DNA of 64,000 nt from Paracoccus tibetensis (GTDB taxonomy: Bacteria; Pseudomonadota; Alphaproteobacteria; Rhodobacterales; Rhodobacteraceae), in NCBI RefSeq assembly GCF_900102505.1, contig NZ_FMVT01000004.1:186001-250000 (forward strand), given 5' to 3'. The notes below the pieces were generated by a model that was given only the letters and a program-made list of their open reading frames with translations, ran no database searches and was not told the origin of the DNA. The position numbers and the translations under genes were made by a program. Shown here piece by piece: positions 18,695 to 26,938 of this stretch (its first letter is position 1; the number at the start of each line of letters is the position of its first letter).

Positions 18695-20016
18695 GCGGGC
18701 CTGTGTCGACAGTCGGACTCGGGACGTCGGTCAAGCTGATTGGTTTGACCAAGCATACGAAGCACCGCCACGTACCAAGCCCGGTCTCTCCGCACTTCGT
18801 GGCGCCACCGGCTCAGTCGAGTCTGTCCTTCAACCCGATTGCCTTGGCGGCGGCGATCGCGAGAACGGCGACGACTTGGGATGATGCACCTGTCGTCTTA
18901 CTCGACGGATTGCAACAGAGTGCTCTGATCGAACTGGAGACTTTGCTTCAGGATGGATCGGCAGTTGCGCTCGAATCTCATTTTAAATTTCTTGCGGGTA
19001 CTGCCGGGTCTCAGTTTGCGGCCAAAGTTGGGGCAGGCATTGCCCACCTCTATATGTACGCTCTCGGCTACGCATGGCGAGCAAACGCAGCGTGCCTCTC
19101 GTCTTCGCTCAATCCCCATGCAGATTTCATCTACGACGGTGGCAACGCGTCGGGTCACGGTGTTGTGCTCGCTGAGGCTCACGGCTCGTTCGCCAAAGAT
19201 GCGAGTGCCGCCAAGATAGCGAATACGGCGAAGAGAAAATACACCAAGCAGGTAAAGACCGTCATTGCGAATCCGTCGCCGTTCGGAGAAATTATCCACG
19301 GCTATTCGATTGCATTCGGGTCGAAGCCGACGACAGCCGGGAGCTTCTTGGCCATATCGGAGACGCGGATCTCGAAGCCGCGAAAACGCACTACGCCACC
19401 GGGCGACCCGCAGCGGGGCGCGACATCCGAAGGTACGTCCGCGCCGATGGCTCTGGCGACCCATCGCTCGAACTTTCTTCTGATAGGCGCACCGGAGGTA
19501 ACGAACTGGATCGACTGGATCCGTTCGCCGGACTCCCCCGCTCCCGACCGCTACAACGTTCCGCTTCTTCGATTTGACTTTGCTGGCCGGACTTATTTGG
19601 CTGCGACGCCGTGGCATTTGCGATCTGGTAGCCCTCCGTGGTGGATCGATGACTTCTTCGATCATCCTGAGTGGTGGCGAATTGCTCGGCGCGCGCGACT
19701 ATCGCCGTTGCGTCACCCCGGTTCTGACTTTGGCTGGTTCGTGATTGAAGAGAAGGCAGGAGCCGAATTTTTGAACGCACTGAGTAATGCGATCCGCGAT
19801 CGAGGGGTGGGGCTGCCGGCGACGATAAGGCTTCCAACTTTTGAACCTGCAGGCTTTGCGCTTTCAGCGGGAGATCGCGTTGCCAGAGCCGAGGCAGATG
19901 AGCCTTACCAGTATACGCTTTTCCGCGACGGTTTAGCCCTTGTCGGGGAACCTTTCCGTGGGCGGCCGCGCGATGTGGTTGTCTGGTCGCCAGATGGGGG
20001 TATGGCGCTTGATTGA
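18691..20016 (+). CDS. Unrecognised protein, third cistron of the Gabija-type operon
   Basis: An intact 441-residue protein I do not recognise. It starts in the ATGA overlap with gajB, so it is translationally coupled to the helicase. No signal peptide or membrane helix is evident. The most motif-like part is at about residues 145-180, with HADFIYDGG and, a few residues on, GVVLAEAHGSF, the spacing of an acidic residue and an E-x-H that resembles a degenerate PD-(D/E)xK nuclease core, followed by a Lys-rich helix (TAKRKYTKQVKTVI). A Trp-rich stretch (PPWWIDDFFDHPEWW) lies near residue 330. Codon use is less GC-biased than the chromosome, supporting transfer. The nuclease idea is weak; a Gabija accessory or immunity role is inference from coupling alone. 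Confidence 0.7.
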   Translation: MSGPVSTVGLGTSVKLIGLTKHTKHRHVPSPVSPHFVAPPAQSSLSFNPIALAAAIARTATTWDDAPVVLLDGLQQSALIELETLLQDGSAVALESHFKFLAGTAGSQFAAKVGAGIAHLYMYALGYAWRANAACLSSSLNPHADFIYDGGNASGHGVVLAEAHGSFAKDASAAKIANTAKRKYTKQVKTVIANPSPFGEIIHGYSIAFGSKPTTAGSFLAISETRISKPRKRTTPPGDPQRGATSEGTSAPMALATHRSNFLLIGAPEVTNWIDWIRSPDSPAPDRYNVPLLRFDFAGRTYLAATPWHLRSGSPPWWIDDFFDHPEWWRIARRARLSPLRHPGSDFGWFVIEEKAGAEFLNALSNAIRDRGVGLPATIRLPTFEPAGFALSAGDRVARAEADEPYQYTLFRDGLALVGEPFRGRPRDVVVWSPDGGMALD

Positions 20017-20291
20017 TGCGGCGGCAGCTCGACGATTACGGTAGAGATAGAGGAAGGAGAATTCATATCGGTCGTAGCATAGCGTGGAAACGGCGATGTT
20101 GGTATGAATGCCCTTCGAGTCACCGTTTCGGCCGTCTTGGGCGATAGATGGCGGAAGGTCATTTTCCGATATCGATCCTAAAAATTCAATGTTTTCAGCA
20201 GCGCCATTTTCTGACGGTGTGGCTGACGGTATAGCGTCCCGAGAAAAAAACTTTTCTTACTGAAATCAGTGCGTTATGATGCCAGGAAATC
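20017..20291. other. Non-coding right end of the island
   Basis: About 275 bases with no gene I can support, noticeably more A/T-rich than the window, including an A-run followed by a T-rich stretch (20243-20258). It contains ACTGAAATCAGT (arms ACTGA/TCAGT) at 20259-20270, of which TTACTGAAATCA also occurs in the regulator's operator at 20410-20421. It probably holds the integrase arm or end sequences of the element. Confidence 0.5.
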
Positions 20292-20306
20292 ATCGAGTGG
20301 GAGTGA
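20292..20306 (+). repeat. attR, distal guaA-terminus repeat
   Basis: ATCGAGTGGGAGTGA, matching the last 15 bases of guaA (9838-9852) at 14 of 15 positions and still reading I-E-W-E-stop. A terminator hairpin begins 10 bases later, so this is probably where guaA originally ended in the uninterrupted chromosome. Confidence 0.75.
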
Positions 20307-20315
20307 ACTGACCTG

Positions 20316-20341
20316 ACGTCGGCCCCCGTGGCCGGCGTTTT
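20316..20341 (+). terminator. Probable original guaA terminator, now separated by the island
   Basis: Stem ACGTCGGCC / GGCCGGCGT (9 bp including one G-T pair) around the loop CCCGT, followed by TTTT. It sits 10 bases after the distal guaA-terminus repeat, with no gene of its own upstream other than the island, and guaA itself now lacks a hairpin after its stop. Confidence 0.7.
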
Positions 20342-20398
20342 GCGTTTGAGCCCTGCGACAGCCTGCCCGGTTCAACCTCCCCTGCCATTTCCCATATA

Positions 20399-20420
20399 GA
20401 TTTCAGAAATTACTGAAATC
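20399..20420 (+). promoter_or_regulatory. Palindromic operator upstream of the GbsR-type regulator
   Basis: Arms GATTTCAG and CTGAAATC around AAATTA; 20 of 22 positions are symmetric. It lies 14 bases before the regulator's ATG, a typical position for autoregulation of the regulator-cydAB transcript. Confidence 0.6.
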
Positions 20421-20434
20421 ACGGGAACGACCGA

Positions 20435-20989
20435 ATGAACCTCTCAGCGCTGCGCCAGGACTTCATCCTCCATTTCGGCGAGATGGGCTCGCGATGGGGG
20501 ATCAACCGGACCGTCGGGCAGGTCTACGCGCTGCTGTTCCTGGCGGACGATCCGCTTTGCGCCGATGATATTGTCGCCGCCTTGGGCTTTTCGCGCTCGA
20601 ACGTGTCGATGGCCCTGAAGGAGCTGCAAAGCTGGAACCTCGTCCGGCTGCGCCACAAGACGGATGACCGGCGCGAGTTCTTCACCACCCCCGATGACCT
20701 GTGGGAGATCGTCCGCACCCTGATCGACCAGCGCCGCAAGCGCGAGATCGACCCTACGCTGACCAAGCTGCGCGAGCTGTCGATGACGACGCCGGACGCG
20801 GCGGATGCCGCCGCCCATGCCCGCATCGCCGAGTTGCGCGAGCTGATCGAGCAAATGACGCGCTTTCACGACGACCTCGCCCGCTTCGAGACCGAGCGGC
20901 TGGTCGCCCTGCTGAACATGGGCGCGAAGCTCGGCCGTCTCGTGGACGGCGCGGGCCGCCTGATCCCCATCCGCCGCACGAAGACCTGA
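20435..20989 (+). CDS. GbsR/MarR family transcriptional regulator
   Basis: DNA-binding regulator of 184 residues. A winged helix-turn-helix is visible at about residues 20-90: INRTVGQVYALLFLADDPL, then DDIVAALGFSRSNVSMALKEL, the recognition helix, and HKTDDRREFF in the wing. The C-terminal half is helical and probably dimerises. It lies 13 bases upstream of cydA on the same strand, so the likely target is its own operon via the palindrome at 20399-20420, controlling the bd oxidase. The inducing signal (respiratory, redox or osmotic) is not shown by the sequence. Confidence 0.85.
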   Translation: MNLSALRQDFILHFGEMGSRWGINRTVGQVYALLFLADDPLCADDIVAALGFSRSNVSMALKELQSWNLVRLRHKTDDRREFFTTPDDLWEIVRTLIDQRRKREIDPTLTKLRELSMTTPDAADAAAHARIAELRELIEQMTRFHDDLARFETERLVALLNMGAKLGRLVDGAGRLIPIRRTKT

Positions 20990-21002
20990 ACCGGAGACCG
21001 CC

Positions 21003-22391
21003 ATGGACCCCCTGATCCTGTCGCGGATACAGTTTGCCGCGAACATCTCGTTTCACATCCTCTTTCCCACCATCACCATCGCCCTGGGTTGGGTGCTCTT
21101 GTTCTTCAAGCTGCGCTTCAACCGGTCGGGCGAAGAGAAGTGGATGGACGCCTATCGCTTCTGGGTGAAGGTCTTCGCCCTCAGCTTCGCGCTCGGCGTC
21201 GTGTCGGGCATCGTGATGTCCTTCCAGTTCGGCACCAACTGGCCGGGCTTCATGGAGGTCGTCGGCAATGTCGCGGGCCCCTTGCTGGCCTACGAGATCC
21301 TGACCGCCTTCTTCCTCGAGGCCGCGTTCCTCGGCATCATGCTGTTCGGCTTCCGCCGCGTGCCGGGCTGGCTGCACACGACGGCAACGGCGCTGGTCGC
21401 CATCGGCACAACGCTGTCGGCCTTCTGGATCCTGGTCCTGAACAGCTGGATGCACACGCCGGCGGGCTATGAGCTGCGCGACGGGATCGTGCACGCGACC
21501 GACTGGTTCGCCATCGTCTTCAACCCCTCGATGCCCTACCGGCTTGTCCACATGCTGCTGGCCTCGGGCCTGACCGTCGCCTTCCTCATCGCCGGCTTCT
21601 CGGCACTGCGCTGGCTCTGGGGCGACCGCGGCGCCGAGGTGCGCGCCACGCTGCGCTTCGGCGCGTGGATGGGCGCCCTGCTCATTCCGCTGCAGATCCT
21701 TGCCGGCGACATGCACGGGCTGAACACGCTGGAGCATCAGCCCGCCAAGGTCGCCGCGATGGAGGGCAACTGGGAGACGCAGTCCAACGTCCCGCTGGTC
21801 CTCTTCGCCCTGCCCGACGAGGCCGCGCGCGAGAACCGCTTCGAGATCGCGGTCCCCGGCATGGCATCCTTCATCCTGACGCATGACTTCGCGGGCGAGG
21901 TGCCGGGCCTCAACGACTTCGTGGCCGAGGACGGCACCCGCCTGCACCCGCCCGTCGCGCCGGTCTTCTTCGCCTTCCGCCTGATGGTCGGAATCGGCAT
22001 GGCGATGCTGGCGCTGTCTTGGTCGGCCCTGTGGCTGATGCGGAAGAAACGCGGCGGCGTCGAGGGCCTGCCGAAGCCCTGGATCTATGCCTTCGTCGGC
22101 ATGGCCTTTTCGGGCTGGGTGGCGACGCTGGCCGGCTGGTACGTGACCGAGATCGGCCGTCAGCCCTGGCTGGTCAGCGGCGTGCTGACGACGGCAGACG
22201 CGCTCGGCCCGATCAGCGGCGGCATGGTCGCCTCGACCCTCGCGGCCTACCTTGCGGTCTACGCCTTCCTGCTGGCCGCCTATCTGGGCACGCTGACCTA
22301 CATGGCCCGCCGCGCCGCGCGCCATGACGGCACCTCGCCCCAGATCCCGAAACCCGACGCCGGCGTGCGCGTCCTTCAGCCTGCGGAGTAG
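21003..22391 (+). CDS. cydA: Cytochrome bd-type quinol oxidase subunit I (CIO type)
   Basis: Catalytic subunit of a bd-type terminal oxidase in the inner membrane, oxidising ubiquinol and reducing oxygen; 462 residues with about nine hydrophobic segments. The N-terminus MDPLILSRIQFAANISFHIL supplies the heme-ligand His18; GDMHGLNTLEHQPAK and GRQPWLVSGVL are family hallmarks. The quinol-binding loop is short, as in cyanide-insensitive (cioA) enzymes rather than E. coli cydA. A GGAGA ribosome site follows the regulator gene. The end of the gene is 4 bases from the cydB start. Confidence 0.93.
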   Translation: MDPLILSRIQFAANISFHILFPTITIALGWVLLFFKLRFNRSGEEKWMDAYRFWVKVFALSFALGVVSGIVMSFQFGTNWPGFMEVVGNVAGPLLAYEILTAFFLEAAFLGIMLFGFRRVPGWLHTTATALVAIGTTLSAFWILVLNSWMHTPAGYELRDGIVHATDWFAIVFNPSMPYRLVHMLLASGLTVAFLIAGFSALRWLWGDRGAEVRATLRFGAWMGALLIPLQILAGDMHGLNTLEHQPAKVAAMEGNWETQSNVPLVLFALPDEAARENRFEIAVPGMASFILTHDFAGEVPGLNDFVAEDGTRLHPPVAPVFFAFRLMVGIGMAMLALSWSALWLMRKKRGGVEGLPKPWIYAFVGMAFSGWVATLAGWYVTEIGRQPWLVSGVLTTADALGPISGGMVASTLAAYLAVYAFLLAAYLGTLTYMARRAARHDGTSPQIPKPDAGVRVLQPAE

Positions 22392-22395
22392 CGCC

Positions 22396-23409
22396 ATGAT
22401 GGAACTGTTCGGAGACCCCGCCACCTGGCTGCCCTTCGCCTTCGCGGCGCTGATGGGCGCGGCGATCCTGACCTATGTCATCCTCGACGGGTTCGACCTC
22501 GGCGTGGGCCTCCTCTTCCCCTTCGCCACCCCGGCCGAGCGCGACCGCATGGTCGCCTCGATCGGCCCCTTCTGGGACGCGAACGAGACCTGGCTCGTCC
22601 TCGCCATCGGCATCCTGCTGGTCGCCTTCCCGGTCGCGCATGGGGTGATCCTGACCGCGCTCTACCTGCCGGTCGCGGTGCTGCTGGTCGGGCTAATCGC
22701 CCGCGGCGTCGCCTTCGAATTCCGGGTGAAGGCGCCGACCAGGCATCGCGGCGCTTGGAACCGGGCCTTCTACGGCGGCAGCCTGGCGGCGTCCTTGGCG
22801 CAGGGCTTCATGCTGGGGCTCTATGTCACCGGGCTGCAGCTGGGCTGGGCCAACATCGCCTTTGCGGCGCTGACGGCCGTCTGCCTGACTGTCGGTTTCA
22901 GCTTCATCGGCGCGGTCTGGCTGATCGGCAAGACCGAAGGCGATCTGCAGCTGAAGGCGATTCACTGGGCGCGGCGCGGCATCTGGGGGATGATCGCGGG
23001 CATCGGCGCCGTCTCGGCCGCGACGCCGCTGGTCAGCGGGCGGATCTGGGACCGCTGGTTCAGCTTCCCCGAGGTCGTGCTGCTGTCCCCGCTGCCGGTC
23101 ATCTCCGTGCTGCTGGTCGTCCTTCTGTGGCGCATCCTGCAGCGCATGCCGTTCGAGAACGACCGGTGGGCCTGGGCGCCCTTCTCCATCTCGACCGTGC
23201 TTTTCGTGATGGCCTTCGGGGGTCTGGCCTACAGCTTCTACCCCTATGTGGTGCCCGAGCAGATCACCATCTACGAGGCCGCCGCCGCGCCCGAGAGCCT
23301 GATCATCATCCTGGTGGGGGCGCTGTTCGTCCTGCCGATCATCATCGGCTACTCGATCCTCGCCTACACCGTCTTCCGCGGCAAGGCGACCGAGCTGAGC
23401 TATTACTGA
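22396..23409 (+). CDS. cydB: Cytochrome bd-type quinol oxidase subunit II (CIO type)
   Basis: Second subunit of the oxidase, 337 residues, starting MMELFGDPATWLPF. Hallmarks are YVILDGFDLGVG at about residue 30 and PFWDANETWLVL at about 60. About eight or nine membrane segments alternate with short loops. The frame is open upstream inside cydA, but the conserved N-terminus supports 22396. No cydX-like small frame is seen before the terminator. The regulator, cydA and cydB form one operon. Confidence 0.93.
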   Translation: MMELFGDPATWLPFAFAALMGAAILTYVILDGFDLGVGLLFPFATPAERDRMVASIGPFWDANETWLVLAIGILLVAFPVAHGVILTALYLPVAVLLVGLIARGVAFEFRVKAPTRHRGAWNRAFYGGSLAASLAQGFMLGLYVTGLQLGWANIAFAALTAVCLTVGFSFIGAVWLIGKTEGDLQLKAIHWARRGIWGMIAGIGAVSAATPLVSGRIWDRWFSFPEVVLLSPLPVISVLLVVLLWRILQRMPFENDRWAWAPFSISTVLFVMAFGGLAYSFYPYVVPEQITIYEAAAAPESLIIILVGALFVLPIIIGYSILAYTVFRGKATELSYY

Positions 23410-23413
23410 GGCA

Positions 23414-23447
23414 GGACGGCCCCGCGCCTGCCAGCGCGGGGCCGTCC
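23414..23447. terminator. Hairpin terminator between cydB and the sugar ABC operon
   Basis: Perfect 14-bp stem GGACGGCCCCGCGC / GCGCGGGGCCGTCC around the loop CTGCCA, followed by CTTT on the plus strand. It lies between convergent genes; the minus side has only a short run (CTGCCTC), so it serves cydB best. Confidence 0.82.
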
Positions 23448-23458
23448 CTTTCACCCGA

Positions 23459-24406
23459 TCAGAACGGGCTGTCGGGGTAGTAGAAGTCCTCGGCATTGTC
23501 CTGCGTGACCAGAACCGAGCCGATGATGAACTCGCCCGAGACCGGCGCCTGGCTGACAAGACCCACCGCCGTCACCTCGATGGCCGTCGCGATCATCGAG
23601 GGCGGGTAGGTCACGTTGGCCGGGATCATCTCGTCCCCGTCCATCGTACGCTGGATCATCTCCTTCATGCCCGCGCCGCCCAGGACGAACTGGATGTCGT
23701 CGCGGCCCGCCGCCTCGATGGCGCCCAGGACCCCCATCGCCATGTCGTCATCCGAGGCCCAGACCGCGTCGATCTGCGGATGGCGCTGCAGGAAGTCCTG
23801 CATCACGGTGAAGCTGTCGTCGCGGTTCCAGTTGCCGTGCTCCATCCCCAGGATCTCGATGCCCGAGCCGTCGATGGCCGCTTGGAAGCCCTCGACCCGC
23901 TCGTTGTCGATGGTGGTCGGGATGCCGCGCAGCACGACGATCTGGCCGCCATCCGGCATCGCCTCGCGCATGTACTCGCCCGAGACGCGGCCGAAGCCGG
24001 GGTTGTCGCCCGCGACATAGAGATCCTCGATCCCCTCGACCGAGAGGCCGCGGTCCACCACCGTCACCCAAGCGCCCGAGGCCTTCACCTGCTGCACCGG
24101 CCCGGTCAGCGGCTCGGATTCGAAGGGCAGGACCACCAGCGCGTCGATGTTGCGGGTGGCGACCATGTCCTCGATGTCGTTCACCTGCCGGGCCGGGTCG
24201 GACGCCGTGGCCAGCACGAATTCCAGGTTCGGATAGGTCTCGGAGAGACGGTCGATGGCGGCCTGGGCAAAGTAGTTCATGCCGCCGGCCCAGCCATGCG
24301 TGGCCGCCGGGATGGAGACGCCGATCGTGTGCGTCTCGTCCTCCTGCGCGACCGCCGGCAGCGCCAGAACCAGCGCCATCGCCGTTCCGATTGCAAAATG
24401 CTTCAT
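23459..24406 (-). CDS. Sugar ABC transporter, periplasmic substrate-binding protein
   Basis: Type I (ribose/galactose-like) receptor of 315 residues with signal peptide MKHFAIGTAMALVLALPAVA. The mature part shows HTIGVSIPAATHGWAGGMNY at the ligand-binding edge, NIDALVVLPFESEPL, TVVDRGLSVEG and the hinge segment AVWASDDDMAMGVLGA. It is the last gene of a six-gene minus-strand operon, as binding proteins often are. Ligands in this family are pentoses, hexoses or polyols; nothing here singles one out. Confidence 0.9.
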   Translation of the reverse strand: MKHFAIGTAMALVLALPAVAQEDETHTIGVSIPAATHGWAGGMNYFAQAAIDRLSETYPNLEFVLATASDPARQVNDIEDMVATRNIDALVVLPFESEPLTGPVQQVKASGAWVTVVDRGLSVEGIEDLYVAGDNPGFGRVSGEYMREAMPDGGQIVVLRGIPTTIDNERVEGFQAAIDGSGIEILGMEHGNWNRDDSFTVMQDFLQRHPQIDAVWASDDDMAMGVLGAIEAAGRDDIQFVLGGAGMKEMIQRTMDGDEMIPANVTYPPSMIATAIEVTAVGLVSQAPVSGEFIIGSVLVTQDNAEDFYYPDSPF

Positions 24407-24431
24407 GGTCTTCCTCCCTGATGGTGCCGGA

Positions 24432-25436
24432 TCAGTGCCCGGCCTTGCTTTCGCGCTGCAAGACGACAGCGAGAATGATGATCGCGCCCTGGATCGCGCC
24501 GTTGAGATACGGGGACACGAAATCGGTGAGATTGAGGATGTTGCCGATCATCGACAGGATCAGCACGCCCAGCACCGTCCCCCAGACCCGGCCGAAGCCG
24601 CCCTTGAGGAAGGTGCCGCCGATGATGACCGCTGCGATCGCCTCCAGCTCCCACAGAACGCCGGTCGCGGACGAGGCCGAGCCGAGGCGCGGGACATACA
24701 TCACGACCGCGATCCCGACCAGAAGGCCGAGGGCGGCATAGGTCATCAGGCGCACGCGGCCGACGCGGACGGATGAGTAGCGCGCCACCTGCTCGTTCGA
24801 GCCGACGGCGGCGCAGTGCCGGCCGAAGGCGGTGCCGCGCATGATGATCTCGCCGATGATGACGACGATCGCGAAGACGATGATCGGCCAGCTGATCCCG
24901 AAGATGCCGCCGTAATAGACCGGCTGGTAGAAGGTCCGAAGGCCGAAATCCAGCGACAGCGTGCCTCCATCCGCGAGCCAGGTGACGAGGCTGCGATAGA
25001 TCCCCATCGAGCCGAGCGTGACGATGAAAGGCTCGATCCTGAGCGCGGTCACGAAGATGCCGTTCAGCAGCCCCGCAACGAGGCCGGCCAGCAGCGCGAC
25101 CCCGACGCCCAGCATCACGACCGGCAACCCGACCCCCATGCTCGGCAGCGCGAGGTTCATCACCAGGATCATCAGCCCCGCGACAAAGGCCGCCATCGAG
25201 CCGACCGACAGGTCCAGCCCGCCGGCGGTGATGACGAAGGTCATGCCGACCGCGATGATGCCGATGAAGGCGGACCGTGCCAGCACGTTTGTCATGTTGT
25301 TCCAGCTGAGGAAGTTCTCGTTCATCGAGGCGCCGATGGCCATCAGCACCACCAGCGCGAGGATCGGGCCGATGACGCCCATGCGGATGCGGCCGAGGCG
25401 CGGGCGGGCGGCGGGGGCGCGGGCGATGTCGGTCAT
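24432..25436 (-). CDS. Sugar ABC transporter permease (RbsC-like)
   Basis: Integral membrane permease of 334 residues, about nine or ten helices. The sequence GMTFVITAGGLDLSVGSMAA near residue 65 is the hallmark of ribose-type permeases, and GTFLKGGFGRVWGT near the C-terminus is the conserved segment facing the ATPase. The start MTDIARAP lies in a 4-base overlap with the ATPase gene. Its stop precedes the binding protein by 25 bases. Confidence 0.92.
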   Translation of the reverse strand: MTDIARAPAARPRLGRIRMGVIGPILALVVLMAIGASMNENFLSWNNMTNVLARSAFIGIIAVGMTFVITAGGLDLSVGSMAAFVAGLMILVMNLALPSMGVGLPVVMLGVGVALLAGLVAGLLNGIFVTALRIEPFIVTLGSMGIYRSLVTWLADGGTLSLDFGLRTFYQPVYYGGIFGISWPIIVFAIVVIIGEIIMRGTAFGRHCAAVGSNEQVARYSSVRVGRVRLMTYAALGLLVGIAVVMYVPRLGSASSATGVLWELEAIAAVIIGGTFLKGGFGRVWGTVLGVLILSMIGNILNLTDFVSPYLNGAIQGAIIILAVVLQRESKAGH

Positions 25437-26938
25437 GCGGCGGTTCCTGCGGTGGTGGGGGCGACGCCCATGGCGAGGCGGACAATGGCGTCTTCGGTGG
25501 CCTCGGCTCCAGAGAGTTCCCCGGTGACGCGGCCGTGGCGCATGACGAGGATGCTGTCGGCGAGGCCGATCACCTCCTGCATCTCGGACGAGATGACGAC
25601 GATGGCCCGCCCCTCGGCGGCGAGGCGGCGGATGAAGCCGTACATCTGCTGCTTGGTGCCGATGTCGATGCCGCGGGTCGGCTCGTCGATGATGAGGATG
25701 CGCGGGTCGGCCAGCATGGTCTTGGCGAAGAGCAGCTTCTGCTGGTTCCCGCCCGACAGGTTCCCGACCAGCGCCGCGCGGCTGCCGCGGATGTCGAACT
25801 CGCGAATGGCCTCGTCCAGCGCGGCCTCCTCGGCGCGGGTGTCGATCAGGCCCCGGCTGAACTGGCGCAGCGCCTGCAGCGTCAGGTTCTCGCGCATGCC
25901 CTTGGCCAGCAGCAATCCGCGCGTCTTGCGATCCTCGGTCAGGTAGCAAAGGCCCATGGCCTGCGCCTGCCACGGCTCGGAGATGCGGACGGGCTGGCCG
26001 TTCACCCGCACCTCGCCGGTCGCGGGGCGCAGGCCGCAGAGCCCCTCGAAGGTCTCGGTCCGGCCCGAGCCGATGAGGCCGGCGATACCGAGGATCTCGC
26101 CCCGACGCAGGGTCAGGCTGACGTCGCGGGAAAAGCCCGGCACGGTCAGGCCGCGCAGCTCCAACGCGACCTCGCCGGGGCGGCCGTCCTTCGGCGGAAA
26201 CAGGTCCGACATCTCGCGTCCGACCATCGCGGTCGCCATGGCGTGCTCGTCCATCTCGGCCGCAGGCCCCGACCAAACCACCGCGCCGTCGCGCATGATG
26301 GTCAGATCGTCGGCGATCTCGGCGACCTCGTTCAGCTTGTGCGAGGTGAACAGCACCGCCGTCCCCGCCTGCCGCAGCGCGCGCACCTGCCGCAGCAGGA
26401 TCGCGGTCTCGGCGCTGGTCAGCACCGCCGTCGGCTCATCCATGATCAGCACGCGCGTCTCGCGCAAAAGGGCCTTGGCGATCTCGACCATCTGCTTGTC
26501 GCTGTTGGAAAGCGTCGAGACCAGCCGGTCGGGCGAGACGCGACATTCCAGCCGCTCCAGCAGCTCCCGCGTCTTCGCCCGCATCGCGCGCTTGTCGAGG
26601 AAGGGGCCGCGCTTCAGCTCGCGGCCGAGGAAGATGTTCTGCTCGACGCTGAGCGGCTCGGCCAGGTTGAACTCCTGGTGGATCATCGAGATGCCGCGCG
26701 CCTCGGCCTCGCCGGGCGTCGCAAACGTCGTCACGGCGCCGTCCAGCAGCACTTCGCCCGAGGACGGCGGCTGGTAGCCCGCCATGATCTTCATCGTGGT
26801 GGACTTGCCGGCCCCGTTCTCGCCGATCAGGGCGTGGACCCGGCCGGGGCTGAGGGCGATGTCGACGCCATGCAGCACCTCGATGGGGCCGAAACTGCGG
26901 CTGACCTGCCGCAGCGACAGGACAGCCGCGCCGCTCAC
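25433..26938 (-). CDS. Sugar ABC transporter ATP-binding protein with two ATPase domains
   Basis: RbsA/XylG-like protein of 501 residues with two tandem ABC domains. The first has Walker A GENGAGKST and Walker B VLIMDEPTAVL. The second has the usual degenerate Walker A (GLIGSGRTE), then signature LSGGNQQKLLFAK and ILIIDEPTRGID. It starts at GTG, sharing a 4-base GTGA overlap with the upstream dehydrogenase gene, and overlaps the permease gene by 4 bases, so all three are coupled. Confidence 0.92.
   Translation of the reverse strand: MSGAAVLSLRQVSRSFGPIEVLHGVDIALSPGRVHALIGENGAGKSTTMKIMAGYQPPSSGEVLLDGAVTTFATPGEAEARGISMIHQEFNLAEPLSVEQNIFLGRELKRGPFLDKRAMRAKTRELLERLECRVSPDRLVSTLSNSDKQMVEIAKALLRETRVLIMDEPTAVLTSAETAILLRQVRALRQAGTAVLFTSHKLNEVAEIADDLTIMRDGAVVWSGPAAEMDEHAMATAMVGREMSDLFPPKDGRPGEVALELRGLTVPGFSRDVSLTLRRGEILGIAGLIGSGRTETFEGLCGLRPATGEVRVNGQPVRISEPWQAQAMGLCYLTEDRKTRGLLLAKGMRENLTLQALRQFSRGLIDTRAEEAALDEAIREFDIRGSRAALVGNLSGGNQQKLLFAKTMLADPRILIIDEPTRGIDIGTKQQMYGFIRRLAAEGRAIVVISSEMQEVIGLADSILVMRHGRVTGELSGAEATEDAIVRLAMGVAPTTAGTAA

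Larger units (their letters stand above)
9853..20306. mobile_element. Genomic (defence) island integrated at the 3' end of guaA
   Basis: About 10.45 kb bounded by the two guaA-terminus repeats, with a P4-type integrase remnant next to guaA, the usual position. The cargo is defence-like: a TIR gene, a HEPN gene, AbiE, a Gabija-type pair and one unknown gene, all on the plus strand. Base use is visibly less G/C-biased than the flanks, especially at 18900-20290. Six of eight genes carry frameshifts, stops or truncations. With the integrase lacking its catalytic C-terminus and its N-terminus, the island should be unable to excise by itself. Confidence 0.85.
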
